From Cordilura impudica (Eukaryota > Arthropoda > Insecta > Diptera > Scathophagidae): a DNA stretch of 64,000 bases. This document shows, piece by piece, positions 12,170-22,330 of the stretch (the stretch's first letter is position 1; each line of letters starts with the position of its first letter). Below the pieces are notes generated by a model. That model saw nothing but the letters and a program-made list of their open reading frames with translations. It made no database searches and was not told the DNA's origin. The translations under genes were made by a program, and so were the position numbers. The stretch spans positions 224,001,340 to 224,065,339 of the forward strand of contig OY821518.1 in NCBI GenBank assembly GCA_963682025.1, written 5' to 3'.

Positions 12170-13305
12170 AAATGAATTCTATTCAAATTAATTATTCAAT
12201 ATCATATATCTCGAGCATTTTTACAGAGACAGCTTTCAAATTTGTCTGAGGTCATCTATTATTAATACATATTTGTAACAAATATGTTTGTTTATATTTG
12301 GATTTTTATATTTAAGTATGTTTTATTGGAAGAGCCTTAAATAGTATAACTCTTTGCTTGGATTCTCATTTGGTTGTTTTCATCAATGATATATGAATTT
12401 AACTTTTTATCAAACTATCTACTGGTTTTGGTTACTGATGAGGGCTGAAATGTGCTAATGTTTTTTGCTTTATTTAAAGTAACAACAGATGATCTTGAGC
12501 CTGATTAATTTTTAACTCATTTACCATTATCATTAGAAATGATAAGGATCGAAAATACGATTTTTTATTTTTTGTAGAAAATAATAACATAAATTTGTAA
12601 AAAATTTAAGAATACAGACATCAAATGTTACAAAACATGATATTGGATATAAGAAAGTTGCACCCAATTGAGTATGCATAAATTTGTTATAGTGATCTTT
12701 TCGATTATCAAAAAGGAAAACGAGAGTTTCTCTAGTTTGAAGCCCTTATGATTTGGACAAACCCGGACAGGAAATATAATTCAGAGAATTGTTACTCATG
12801 TTACTTTAAGGAATAAACTCTATTTATATATATTTACAATAATATTTGTACATACATACATACATCCTAGATTAAATTTATAGAGTTCAGATCTTATAAA
12901 ATCTTTTCACTCAAACATAAATTTTTTATACAAAATTAATGAGGAATTTTCAATAGTTAAAATTTCGAGGAAAATTTAAGAAAACTAAACTAAAAAAAAT
13001 ATTTTTTCAAGTAAAAAGTTTAAATAGCACACTACACTGATGACACCACTGTGTTATTGATATGCTGATATTGGGATTGACACATTTGGTCAAAATTTTG
13101 TTTAAGCCGGTGGATTTTCATATCGATCACTTCGATATTGTTAATATTATGCAATCTTCCTTTTGAAAACTGCCAATGAAGGTTATGCATAATTTTTAAT
13201 AACTTATTCTGTTTTAACATGACATTTTGCTATATTTGCCCAAAGTGGAGCGCCACTTTTGTTTTTTTTATTAATGAAAGGAAATATTATTCTTTTGGTT
13301 AGATT
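12170..13305. other. non-coding DNA with one unrecognised small frame
   Basis: Mostly AT-rich. A minus-strand frame at 13032-13220 (about 60 residues) has mixed, non-repetitive composition rich in H, N, Q and K. I recognise no domain in it. It could be a worn piece of a transposon gene, or chance. Confidence 0.45.
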
Positions 13306-13808
13306 ACACTGCTCTACAAAAAAAAGGTAAATGATATTGCAGTGGATTTAAGATAATTCGGCGGTGCTGATTTCGAATCTGCAACCAGTTTATTCAAATT
13401 GGCTCTAGACTTTGCACAATACACGATTATATTTTTTGCATTTCTCAACCGATTATTTGAATAAAAAATTTTAAATTTAGTAGCCATAGCTCCAGAAAGA
13501 AAGCCCTTTACACAGTTTAAGCCTACTTGCCTACCCTATTTTTAAATTTAAGTGTGTATAAATATCTCAAAAACGTTGGTAAATATAGTCGCTCAAAGTA
13601 AAAATTTAAAAAAATTTTAGGGTTTTTTTAGAAAAAAAAAATTTAAATATAAGAAGTCCGATTTTAAATATCAAAGCCAATTTTGAAAAGAAAAAGTCCA
13701 AAATTTGTATATATGTCATTTCGTATAAACAAATTTTATGAAATTTTAGAACCTTTTGTAATTAAATTTCGACTTAAAAAAAATTTTTTTTTTGGTGTAC
13801 AATTCATA

Positions 13809-14021
13809 TATTTAAAAACCATAAGTTTGCAGCCTATTCATATGACAGTTAAAACAAGTTATAAATTATATTCTTTACCTAATGGTAATAAAATGAACAA
13901 ACAGTCATTTAAATATTTTTTTATTAGATTTTCTTTTATGGAAACTGTCAGAACAATCACGCTGAATGGACCAACAGTAGTCAGCCATCATGTGTCTGTC
14001 CCATCTGCCTTGATACCTTTC
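13809..14021. repeat. left arm of inverted repeat (pairs with 15698-15917)
   Basis: From 'atttaaaaaccataag' to 'tgccttgataccttt', this arm matches the reverse complement of 15698-15917 at roughly nine positions in ten. The arms hold the gene end and its 3' flank and are separated by about 1.7 kb. Confidence 0.85.
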
Positions 14022-15486
14022 GCCAAGATTATATGCAAATCTATCCAAGTGGCTATGTAGGTAGTGTACCTTTATGCTCATATTAGCACCCAGCTTTTCA
14101 AAGTGGAGCAGCATATTCTTAACAAGCTCTTCATAATTGTAAGCTTTGTGGTTACCTAAAAAATTATTTACAACTTCGACAAAGCTGGACCATGCTGATA
14201 GTTCCACATTGTTCATATTGTTTTTAAAATTAGGATCGTTGATTAGCTTACGAATTTTAGTGCCATCAAATATTCCAGCTTTTAATTTCTCAATACTTAA
14301 TCCAGTTACAAATGTATGCGAAGCAATTACCGTGTTTGTCCAAAGCCTTAACAAACTGTTTCATAAGCCCCAGCTTAATATGTAGCGGTGGTAAAATTAT
14401 TTTTTCCCTGTCCACCAAGGGCGCATTAATGATGTTCGCAGCACCTACAACCAGGCTTTTTCTTAAAGGCCAGGTCACTTGTTTCCAGTGATCTTGCTTC
14501 GCTCTACTATCCCACAAGCAGATAAAACAAGGATTTTTGGTATATCCGCTTTGCTGCCCAAGCAAGAAGTTCACCATTTTTAGATCAACACAAACAGATA
14601 ACTGATGTTGATGATAGCAGATCTTTTCTAATACATTTTTGACATTTTCGTATTGTTCCTTAAGTTTTGTAGAGTGAGCAATTGGGATACAGCCATATAT
14701 GTTACCATTGTGCAATAACACACTTTGAAAGCTTCTAGTAGAGCTGTCAATGAAAAGGCGCCAGTCCTCTGGAATAAATTCCATTCCCATTTTACGAAAA
14801 AGTTCAGGAATATTATTGCAGTACACAAGATCTTCATCTTCGCTGAAATATGGCAGAAAGCCCTCGTCTCTTGTCCGCTAAAAAGTTATTTTAGTTTCTG
14901 GCTGTAAGCAATTTTTTTCTTTTAGTCTGGATGCTAAAAGTTCAGCAGCTTCCTTTGAGAGACTGAGGTCACGTATCAAAACGCTGAGTTCCTCTTGTGA
15001 GAATCGGTGAGATTTTCCAATATCTACTTCATATTCACTTTCACTGCTGCCAACTGCTTCCATTTCATCTTCATATTGCACTAATATTGGAATGACATCG
15101 CTATGTGGTAAAGGCCGCTTAGCAGATTCCAAATTGGGATACTCCCACTTCTTCTTCTTGAATCGATTGAATCCATTTATATTTACTATACAGAAATAGC
15201 AATCATTATAATGATATTATGGTTCCCTCCACAACATAGGCACACCGAACTTCAAACTGCGTTTTACATCATTTTTCCACAGTCGTAATGATTCTACGCA
15301 ATTTTTACAAACTTTATGAGGAACCCAAGGCTTCTCTTGATTGGTAATCGATATTCCAAAATACTCCAAGTACAATTGCTTTACCATGTCGGTGATATTT
15401 TGCTTTCTCTTTTCTTGAGCATATTCCCCGCAAATGTAGCAAAATGCATTCGGGCTGTTTGTACAATTATTTCGCGACGAACTCAT
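13905..15486 (-). pseudogene. CYICG-type (ZAD-like) transposon protein, disrupted
   Basis: The reading frame starts at an ATG at 15486 (MSSSRNNC). Near the N-terminus it has paired cysteines, CYICG and CKNCV about 45 residues apart, spaced like a zinc-associated ZAD module, followed by LKFGVPMLWREP. Further on are an acidic linker, a helical segment with FSQEELSVLIRDLSLSKEAA, and a conserved core including EDWRLFIDSS, VDLKMVNFLLGQQ, CFICLWDSRAK and PPLHIKLGLMKQFVKALDK. The C-terminal part has IKVHYLHSHLDRF and ERYQGRWDRHMMADYCWS. Breaks: TAA just after WREP (near 15217), TAG after ETKITF (14878), a frameshift near 14300-14340, and an in-frame loss of about 25 codons between NLG and ERYQGRW. 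Intact length would be roughly 550 residues. The biochemical role is unknown; a transposase is likely from repetition. Confidence 0.75.
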
Positions 15487-15603
15487 TTTCAATGTGAATG
15501 AAAATAATGTGATTTTAATATATACTTTGAAAATCAGAATAGTTTTGCAACAAAATCAATAGCTGCTGTTTTTAAAAAAAAAAATTTTGACTTTGAGCGC
15601 CTA

Positions 15604-15816
15604 TATTTACATAGCCACTTAGATAGATTTGCATATATATTTTGGCGATTTTAGCGAAGAACAAGGATAGAGGTTCCATCAAGATATAAGAGTTATGAAG
15701 GAAAGGTATCAAGGCAGATGGGACAGACACATGATGGCTGACTACTGTTGGTCCATGTATCGTGATTGTTCTGACAGTTTCCATAAAAGAAAATCTAATA
15801 AAAAAATATTTAAATA
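15604..15816 (+). pseudogene. inverted duplicate of the CYICG-type gene C-terminus
   Basis: Plus-strand reading gives HLDRF, then (shifted by one frame) DFSEEQG, a stop, RFHQDI, ERYQGRWDRHMMADYCWS and the same C-terminal SNKKIFK. This retains the residues missing from the neighbouring copy on the other strand, so the two did not arise by a recent simple inversion of the broken gene. It carries a nonsense codon after EEQG and a frameshift near LDRFAY. Confidence 0.7.
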
Positions 15817-16063
15817 ACTTTTTGTTCATTTTATTTCCATTAGGTAAAGAATATAATTTATATCTTGTTTTAACTGTCATATGAATAGGCTGCAAACTTA
15901 TGGTTTTTAAATACATAATACACGCAAAGTCATGCACAGTCACGGAGCGATTCAAAACTCATATGCATAAGGAAAGAAAGAGTTTTAATAAAAGCTTTGT
16001 TTTTTTGGGTGAGATTATTAAACTCTTTCTTTTAACTCATACTCTCTGTCTGTCTGTCTGTCG

Positions 16064-16400
16064 TGGTTCAACCCCATTCCCCCTTATCCAATTGACCTGA
16101 AACTTGGCTCATACTCTTGTTGTGAATACAGATTAATTTTGGGGCAGTCACGCACAGCACGCATAGTCACGCACAGTCACGGAGTGATCCAAATGTCATT
16201 TCCCCTCATCCGATCGATCTGAAACTTGATCTATACACTTGCTGTGAAAAAAAGATTAAGTTTGACATAGTCACGCCCAGTCTCGCATAGTCACGCATAG
16301 TCACGGAGTGATTTAAACCCCATTTCCCCTTACCCGATCGATCTGAAACTTTGTCCATAGACTTGTTGTGACCCAAGATTAATATTAAAATAGTCACGCA
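16064..16400. repeat. three tandem units of a ~123 bp repeat
   Basis: The motif CTGAAACTTG starts at 16097, 16219 and 16343, giving periods of 122 and 124 bp. Each unit also has CCCCTTAYCC, 'cttgttgtga' and a cluster of 'agtcacgca' motifs. A flanking segment ('gagttttaataaaa', 'ctttgttttttg', 'agattatta') occurs on both sides, at about 15977 and 17456, so the array lies inside a longer direct repeat that the mariner later split. Confidence 0.8.
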
Positions 16401-16441
16401 AAGTCACACACAGTCAGAAATTCAAATCTCATATGTATGTA

Positions 16442-17440
16442 AAGGGTCCGCCATCTAACGTTTTTTTTCAACTAGTGCTTATTTCGTGAATGTTAACACT
16501 TAGCTCATGTCTGATTTGACAGATAATTAGTTTTATCCTTCGCTGAACGAATATGGTTGTGTATACGCTTGAACAACGCTGGGAAATATTGCGACATTAC
16601 TTTGAAAATCATGGTAATGTTGCAGAATGTGTGCGAAAATTGCGTACGGATTTTGGAAGAAGAGAAGCACCGTCAGCTCCGTATGTTCGTTATCTTGTGA
16701 AAAAAGTGAAAGAAACTGGCATCCTCATCGATAAACCAAAGCGTGAAAAGCCAAAATATTGCGAGAATATTGCTGCTGTGGCCGAAAGTGTGCGTGAAGC
16801 GCCATCAATATCAATTCACCGTCGTTCTCAAGAATTGAACATTTGGGAGGCATCATTGAGACGAATTTTGCATAAAGACCTTGGTATGACGCCATACAAA
16901 GTCCAATTGGTTCAGGAGTTGGAGCCAACTGACCATCCAATGCGTTTTCGCTTCGCTAAGTGGGCCTGCGATCGACTTACAGAAGATGCTGATTTTGCCA
17001 AAAAAAAAAAATCATCTTTTCAGATGAAGCTCATTTTGATCTTGGCGGGTATGTAAACAAGCAAAATTGTCGCATTTGGGGCTCAGAAAACCCGAAAAAA
17101 CGAGTCACTGTTTGGTACGGATTTTGGTCCAGAGGCATAATTGGGCCATTTTTCTTCGAAAATGAGCAAAGAGTGGCCGTCACAGATAATTGACGCTTTA
17201 AAGGACAATATTCGTGAAGCCATTGGTGAAATACAGCTGCACACAATCGATAATGTGCTTAAAAATTGGATCGATCGTGTAGGCTACTGCATGGCCAGCC
17301 GAGGCAGCCATTTGAATGAAATTATTTTCCATTATTAACCGGAAGGATTGTACTTTCAAATAAAAAAAGAAATTTGAGATAATATTCAGTAGTTTTTTTT
17401 TATAGCATTTTCAAAAAAAAAAGTTATTTGGCGGACCCTT
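16442..17440 (+). mobile_element. internally deleted mariner/Tc1-superfamily transposon
   Basis: The terminal inverted repeats are AAGGGTCCGCCA and its complement, flanked by TA at 16440-16441 and 17441-17442. The flanking DNA has a second, uninterrupted copy nearby (about 15945-16020), which shows the empty site and confirms the exact ends. The 999 bp element carries a plus-strand transposase gene that has lost its centre. Confidence 0.9.
16553..17338 (+). pseudogene. mariner-like transposase, frameshifted and deleted
   Basis: The ATG at 16553 opens a frame of about 150 residues with the N-terminal DNA-binding part (EQRWEILRHYFENHGNVAEC and a second helix-turn-helix region through SLRRILHKDLGMTPYK). 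A poly-A run at 16999-17009 shifts the frame just before the first catalytic aspartate region (the FSDEAHFDLGG type, readable in another frame). After GIIGPFFFENEQ the sequence jumps to the C-terminal IDALKDNIREAIGE and ends SRGSHLNEIIFHY at 17338. The segment with the second and third catalytic acidic residues is therefore missing. The protein cannot be active. Family intact length is about 340-350 residues. Confidence 0.9.
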
Positions 17441-17585
17441 TATAAGTTGAGAAAGAGTTTTAATAAAAACTTTGTTTTTTGCGTTAGATTATTAATTTCT
17501 TGATTAAACCTTTTAAATAATTTTTTGTTACCATATAATTTTCAAAATCATTATATCTATAATTTTCAAGATATTGGATACGGTT

Positions 17586-18790
17586 TTAGACTTCACTTTT
17601 TATTTCAGGATCTCTTAGATGTAATGAGGATGAGTTGCTAATTTTTAATGTTTCAGCTCGTATATTGCATTTTTCAATACATGAAGCATATCGATTACTA
17701 TTAGGTCTGTCTGCGTACACATATTTTGCATCATTTTGTGCAAAATGTTGCAAAATCTTGCAAAATGTTGTCTGCGTACTCCAAATCTCTTGCAGCGAGA
17801 GAGCCAAAAAGATAATTTTTTGACAGTTGAAAGTTAGAGAACTTGCAAAATGTTGCTAGAAAAATTTCTGCTTGCAAGATTTTGCAACTAGTTTGAACAG
17901 CTGTTTTTATTTACTGTTTGAATGAAATAATTTTTGTGAAATGAAAATAAAAATTGAAATTTAACAATGGCAGAGGTAAGTAGTTAGAATTGTGTTGATT
18001 TTTAACGTTTATAATAAATTATAATAAACAAAACATTTTACTTCATGCTAGAAACGTGCAAATATACAGTGTGACCGTGATGCAAGTGGATTGGAGATGG
18101 CAGAACCGATAGAACCAGCAGAACTTTGTGGGACAAATTGTTTGTTTACACACCGATCAGCTGTGTTCTTGCAAGATTTTACTGGATGCTGTCTGCATAC
18201 TTTTTGAGATATTTTCAACCGAGAGAGTAAAATTGTTCTTACTCTCCCAAAAAAAGTTACTGAGTATTTGCTACTGGAAAAGTACGCAGACAGACCTATT
18301 ATTAGCAAGCGTTGGTATTTATTTTGGCTTCTTCCTTAAAGTTTTTGTAACATTCCAAAAGGGCGAAGGACCCTTTTCTAGACTGGATAAACAAGTATTG
18401 CATGCAGAATTTCTGAATTTAAAGATTTTATCTTGCAAAACTTGATTAAGGCGTCTCATTTCTACCTTATCGGAAATATTCCTGAATCGTATCCAATTTA
18501 TTCCAGAATAGTTTCTAGCAGTGATCAGATTTTTGATTTGAATTGGAATTTGTTTATGGTGGAAAGATATTTCCTTTTACGGCACACTGATATCGAGGAT
18601 TCTTTAATAATGTTTTTTAAAGCTGTTATCATTTCGTCAATAACATTGGGTTCTGTGGTCACATTGCAATTAAAATGTCTAAGTGAATATTCTATCTGAT
18701 TGCAATATATATTCCAGTTAGCTTTTGCGTAGTTTTCACTGTTATTAAATCTGAAGTTAACGGATGTTTTAGCATTTTATGTTGGATGTT
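17586..18790 (-). pseudogene. Jockey-like LINE ORF2 fragment
   Basis: Minus-strand frames give a linker typical between endonuclease and reverse transcriptase in Jockey-type LINEs. They include an ANWNIYCNQIEYSLRHF segment, VIDEMITALKNIIKESS, then FRNSACNTCLSSLEKG and FWNVTKTLRKKPK. After a stop the same frame continues IPTLANN and, across a 595 bp inserted element, SNRYASCIEKCNIRAETL. Reverse transcriptase motifs are not reached because the fragment ends at about 17586. Several stops and one frameshift (near 18520) are present. The clade is my judgement from sequence feel, not a search. Confidence 0.7.
17703..18297. mobile_element. non-autonomous TIR element, Harbinger-like (3 bp target duplication)
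   Basis: The ends are AGGTCTGTCTGCGTAC and its complement, with modular inverted similarity inward for about 190 bp (GTCTGCGTACT, CTCTCTCG, TTGCAAGATTTT, CAGCTG). ATT is duplicated at 17700-17702 and 18298-18300. Removing the element and one copy restores the Jockey-like reading frame (ANN then SNRYAS). The interior has an ATGGCAGAG followed by a GTAAGT donor and, about 75 bp on, a CTAG acceptor leading into KRANIQCDRDASGLEMAEP. This may be the first exon and intron of the parent transposase gene. The Harbinger assignment rests mainly on the 3 bp duplication. Confidence 0.75.
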
Positions 18791-18950
18791 TAAATACCAG
18801 TCCGTTTCTAGTGTAAAACTACCAAAAATTAGTTCAGCTGACGTTCCACTGGCGAAACAACACCTGCATAATAAACCCCTTGCGACTGAGCATGAAACTG
18901 TCAGTATGATCTATCAAACAGCATTGCCCAGAAGTGGTAAACAGACGGAT

Positions 18951-19130
18951 CTAAAAAGGGGCAACGTCTTCACCGGATTCATCGCTTGAATCGGTTATAT
19001 TACCTTTTTCTTCGTCATCTGATGGAGTATAATTGGATCCGGAGTCACTGAAGTCAGTACCATCATTTTCGCTTTCATCGTGCTCTAACAAATTCTCGCA
19101 GATTTGCTTATCCGTTAATATCTTCCTTGC
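18951..19130 (-). pseudogene. piggyBac transposase N-terminus (truncated)
   Basis: MARKILTDKQICENLLEHDE is followed by an acidic, serine-rich stretch (SDSGSNYTPSDDEE and SSDESGEDV). This is the usual low-complexity N-terminus of piggyBac transposases. I chose the ATG at 19130 over the upstream MFLK codon because it gives the usual family start. The frame ends in a stop after VAPF at the truncation point. No catalytic domain remains. Confidence 0.7.
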
Positions 19131-19408
19131 CATCTTCAAAAACAAAAAACCTAAATTGGATTCGTAACGTTATATTGGGATAATAAATCCCACTCAAAAA
19201 TCTTATTGGGACAATATGTCCCATTAAAAAAAATCATTCTAACACCTTACCGTTTGAAATTTTTTTTGCTGCTAAATGTTAAAAACAACATTCCACTTCT
19301 TGCTTTATGTTATTTTAAAAAATTTGTGAATAAAAACACAAAAAATAAGGCTTTATTGATAAAAGTATGAGGTTATCAGCGAAAAACACGTGCTCTCACA
19401 TAAAAAAA

Positions 19409-20180
19409 CAAGTAAGAAAATTATAGTCGGTCTAGACCGACTATACGATATCCTATACCAGACCCTATCTCTTAGGCCCAATTAACTGGACATAGAAAAT
19501 AAGCAAAAACCAAATTTGAGTGGGATTTTTATTAATTTTTTTGGCTGCAGATATGAAAAGTTCATATCGGTTGCTATATCTATATAGGGACTTGGTCCAA
19601 AAATGGAACGATCCTGATCATTATTGGTAAAGTCTCTTGCATTTTGCAAAAATATATACAAACAAAATTTGAGAAGAATCAGTGCAATATTTTTGATTTT
19701 TAATAGATTTAAGTGAAGATCGGGAAGCAGCTCTATATGGGGTCAAAGGAATCATTTTTGACCTACTCATTAATGGATGTAATGAACGCATATAAACCCA
19801 ATTTGAGTAAGATCTATATGACAATTTGGATCTTATGGCAATTTATGTCGATTTCATATGGGTAATTTGTATGGGGGCTAGGTCTGAACATGGACCGATT
19901 CTCACCAATTTCAATAGCGTTCATCCCATGGCCGATAAAAGCTCATATACCAAATTTCATCAAAATATATTCATATTTGCGACCTGCAGTTTGATTACAA
20001 GGTTTACATGGACACACAGACGGACGGACGGACGGACGGACGGACATTGTTAAATCAACTCAGAAAGTGATTCTGATTCGATCGGTATAATTAAAGATGG
20101 GTCTAGGTCAAATATTTTTGGTTGTTACAAACAGCAGCACAAAGTCATTATACCCAAACCACATAGTGGTATAGGGTATA
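19409..20180 (-). mobile_element. HINE family A element, full length
   Basis: On the minus strand it runs from ATACCCTATACCACTATGTG at 20180 to CTTACTTG at 19409. It has the hairpin TAGTCGGTCTAGACCGACTA at 19424-19443 and a GTCC microsatellite (five units) near 20023-20044. It lies between AA on the left and T-rich sequence on the complementary right, consistent with insertion at TT. It sits in the 5' flank of the piggyBac remnant, so it is younger than that piggyBac. Confidence 0.9.
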
Positions 20181-20358
20181 ATTAAATATAAATGACGTTT
20201 CGGTATAATTCACCACAAAACTTATTATATTAAACCACAGATAATGCTTCAACCTTTTTTGGGATACATTAGACATAAGAATATAAAATGTTAAAAAAAA
20301 GTTATGATGTAAAGAATATTGCTGGAACATATGATCCCAGTAGGGGCGAAAGGGTTAA

Positions 20359-20960
20359 GACAAAGTTTAGTGGAAATGCGCTTAGGTTTGAGAAAAATGG
20401 TCCGCCATTTTCATTTTTGAAATTTTGAATTCAGATTCGAATTCAGAGACCTCCAAAACCATTATATTACCAAATTTCCGACAAATACCGTAACACGCTC
20501 AATTTTTATTAGCTTTTTGTCTTGCAAAACACAGTTTTTTTTCGAAATCCTCGAAAACCATGAAGTGCAAGTTTGTGCAACGTGCACCTGCGAAATTTTG
20601 TTACAATATATGTCAAACTACAAACTATATCCATATCTTAATGCGGCGAAACGGGGCTCATAAACAAAAGTTCCAACAAACAGGTATATTTTTTTTTTAA
20701 CTTCTCAATTTTTAGGTGCTCCTAAAAAAACCGGAATTAAACTTAAGTAAGGGTACTAAACGAAGCGTTTTGTTGACTTAAACGTAGCTTATGTATCAGT
20801 GATCTAACACACTAAATATAACTCTTATCTTTAAGTGTTTACTGCACTTTCAAAGAACGTAAACACTGCCCTTTTTCGATTCATCAAAAAATTTCATATC
20901 AATTAATTGGAAAACCTCAACTCCAACGGTTTCCCGGCTACGCAAAATTTACTATATTGT
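20359..20960. other. non-coding DNA
   Basis: No coding or repeat signature that I can assign. It includes 'atggtccgccattttcattt' and moderately mixed sequence up to the Helitron end. Confidence 0.5.
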
Positions 20961-20962
20961 TA

Positions 20963-20990
20963 CTAGTTGATTGTGTGGCGCCTAGGCGCC
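20963..20990 (-). other. Helitron 3' terminus: hairpin and CTAG
   Basis: A 14 bp perfect palindrome, a 10 nt spacer and CTAG, then T. In known Helitrons this structure ends rolling-circle replication. Confidence 0.85.
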
Positions 20991-21190
20991 CGTTTAAAAA
21001 TTATTAATAAAACAAACAGTTTACATTTAAATACACGAAAAATTTATAATAAATTAAATTCCTTTTAATATAGTAGTAAATTGAGTATTATATTGTTACA
21101 TATATACACATGAAAAAAGATTGTGTTTGTAGAAATTGTATACATAAGTATCAAAACAGATAAGAAATATTTGGCAAAAAAGTTTTTCAA

Positions 21191-21487
21191 TTATCGGTGG
21201 TCATGTAATAGTTTTCCTTGCTGTGGGTTCGATTGAATACGTATCTTAACTTGGCTTGCAACTTTTGATCGTGACAAAGCCACATACAGTTGGCCGTGTG
21301 AAAATACCGCGGTCTCCAAATTAATGCCAACGTAATCAAATGACAGCCCTTGAGCCTTGTTTATGGTAATTGCGTATGCAGGAATTACTGGAAACTGGCG
21401 GCGTTTTAATATGAAAGGTAATGTGGTGTCGGTTGGGGCGAGATCAATCCTAGGAATTAGAACCGTATAATTTTGGTCAGCATTACA
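21191..21487 (-). pseudogene. Helitron Rep/helicase C-terminus (Pif1-like), truncated
   Basis: About 98 residues in one frame end at a stop at 21191. Readable motifs are [51 protein letters not shown] and [19 protein letters not shown] corresponds to helicase motif V and YVALSR to motif VI of the Pif1/RecD superfamily 1B. The intact protein would be well over 1,000 residues with an N-terminal HUH endonuclease, all of which is absent here. No stop lies within the remnant. Confidence 0.9.
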
Positions 21488-21539
21488 GAATCAGTCAGTC
21501 AGAGAGTCAGGGATCAGCGTAAATATATTTAAGATATTA

Positions 21540-21706
21540 CCCGGCCTTCACACGTTAACTTTTTGGCTTTCAGGTTGTAATGCACTCATTTTCTTTTTAC
21601 TCTTTTTTACTAATTCTCTCTTTCAATTTTTCAATGGGACAGTTGCTTAACAATTTTTTGACTATTGTATGTGTGATCAATTTGACTTGAACGTGGAAAG
21701 GCCGGG
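21540..21706. mobile_element. short MITE with CCCGGCC inverted repeats
   Basis: The ends are CCCGGCCTT and AAGGCCGGG (similar for about 16 bp including ACGTT/AACGT), 167 bp in all, flanked by TA on both sides. No coding capacity. The TA duplication suggests a Tc1/mariner-type mobiliser. Confidence 0.7.
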
Positions 21707-22330
21707 TAAAGTGAGGAGATTGGAGATTCCCAAAACTATTAAAATTTAATACAATGGAGTGTGCTTATAACGAACCCTGGTTGTAATAAATTTTTGTTTA
21801 TAGCGAAGAATTTCTTCGGTCCCAAGAGTTTTATTCACATTTTTCATACAAATTGCTTCTTTTATAGAGAACAGTGGTTATATCAAACTTTTGACTTTAA
21901 CAAACAATTTTTTTTTCATTTCAGAATTTTCCTATATTTTATGTATATATTTAAAAAAAAATTAATTTTAATTTAATTTTAATACAAAACAAAAACTTCG
22001 ATTTTCAAATGAAGTTTTGTAAAAGGTCCTTTTATGTATATTTTCGCAAAAGGGTGCCAGTAGCCAACCTTTGCTTTGTACTTTCTGCTTCTATACATAA
22101 GGAGTTTTTAATATTATACTAAAAGTTAAAAAAAGTCGTATTTTCATAATTATTTTTTGAAGATATGAATAATGTTGGAAAAATCGAAATGCGTTTCAAA
22201 GGTGACATGTTTCCTGAGGTAGTGACGAAGATTTTTTACAATTTTTTTTTCAGCATTTTGAAGTGAAGAACGATTTTTGCTATACAATTTCGGGAATTTG
22301 TTGTTAAAAAATGGGGAAGAAAATGGAATT

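Larger units (their letters stand above)
13309..15905 (-). mobile_element. unclassified DNA transposon remnant with CYICG-type transposase gene
   Basis: A broken gene on the minus strand (13905-15486) is flanked by AT-rich non-coding DNA. To its right lies an inverted copy of the gene's own 3' end (15604-15816 plus 3' flank to about 15905). The gene belongs to a protein family repeated in many arthropod genomes, usually annotated as uncharacterized. Its repetitive nature here, with at least two copies 1.7 kb apart, argues for a mobile element. Terminal repeats and target duplication were not found, so the outer limits are approximate. Confidence 0.6.
18951..20354 (-). mobile_element. piggyBac 5' portion, interrupted by HINE-A
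   Basis: The right end reads GGGGCGAAAGGG followed by TTAA (20355-20358). On the minus strand this is TTAA then CCCTTTCGCCCC, a typical piggyBac start. About 0.45 kb of 5' flank (not counting the HINE-A at 19409-20180) leads to an N-terminal transposase frame. The flank contains the palindrome-like GGGACAATATGTCCC (about 19205). The element stops near 18951, where Jockey-like and unknown sequence begins, so the rest is deleted. Confidence 0.7.
20963..21493 (-). mobile_element. 3' end of an autonomous-type Helitron
   Basis: Read on the minus strand, the block has the C-terminus of a Pif1-type helicase. About 200 bp later come the perfect palindrome GGCGCCTAGGCGCC (20977-20990), 10 nt, then CTAG (20963-20966) followed by a host T. 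Hairpin plus CTRR followed by T is the defining Helitron 3' end. The element is truncated upstream near 21493. A TA-flanked MITE lies just beyond. Confidence 0.85.

Noticed and set aside
13683..14060. Plus-strand 125-codon frame
   Set aside because: It is the antisense shadow of the CYICG-type gene C-terminus and its 3' flank; the same antisense frame recurs at 15572-15955.
14628..14837. Minus-strand 69-codon frame
   Set aside because: It is an alternative frame over the conserved EDWRLFIDSS region; the other frame clearly holds the protein family motifs.
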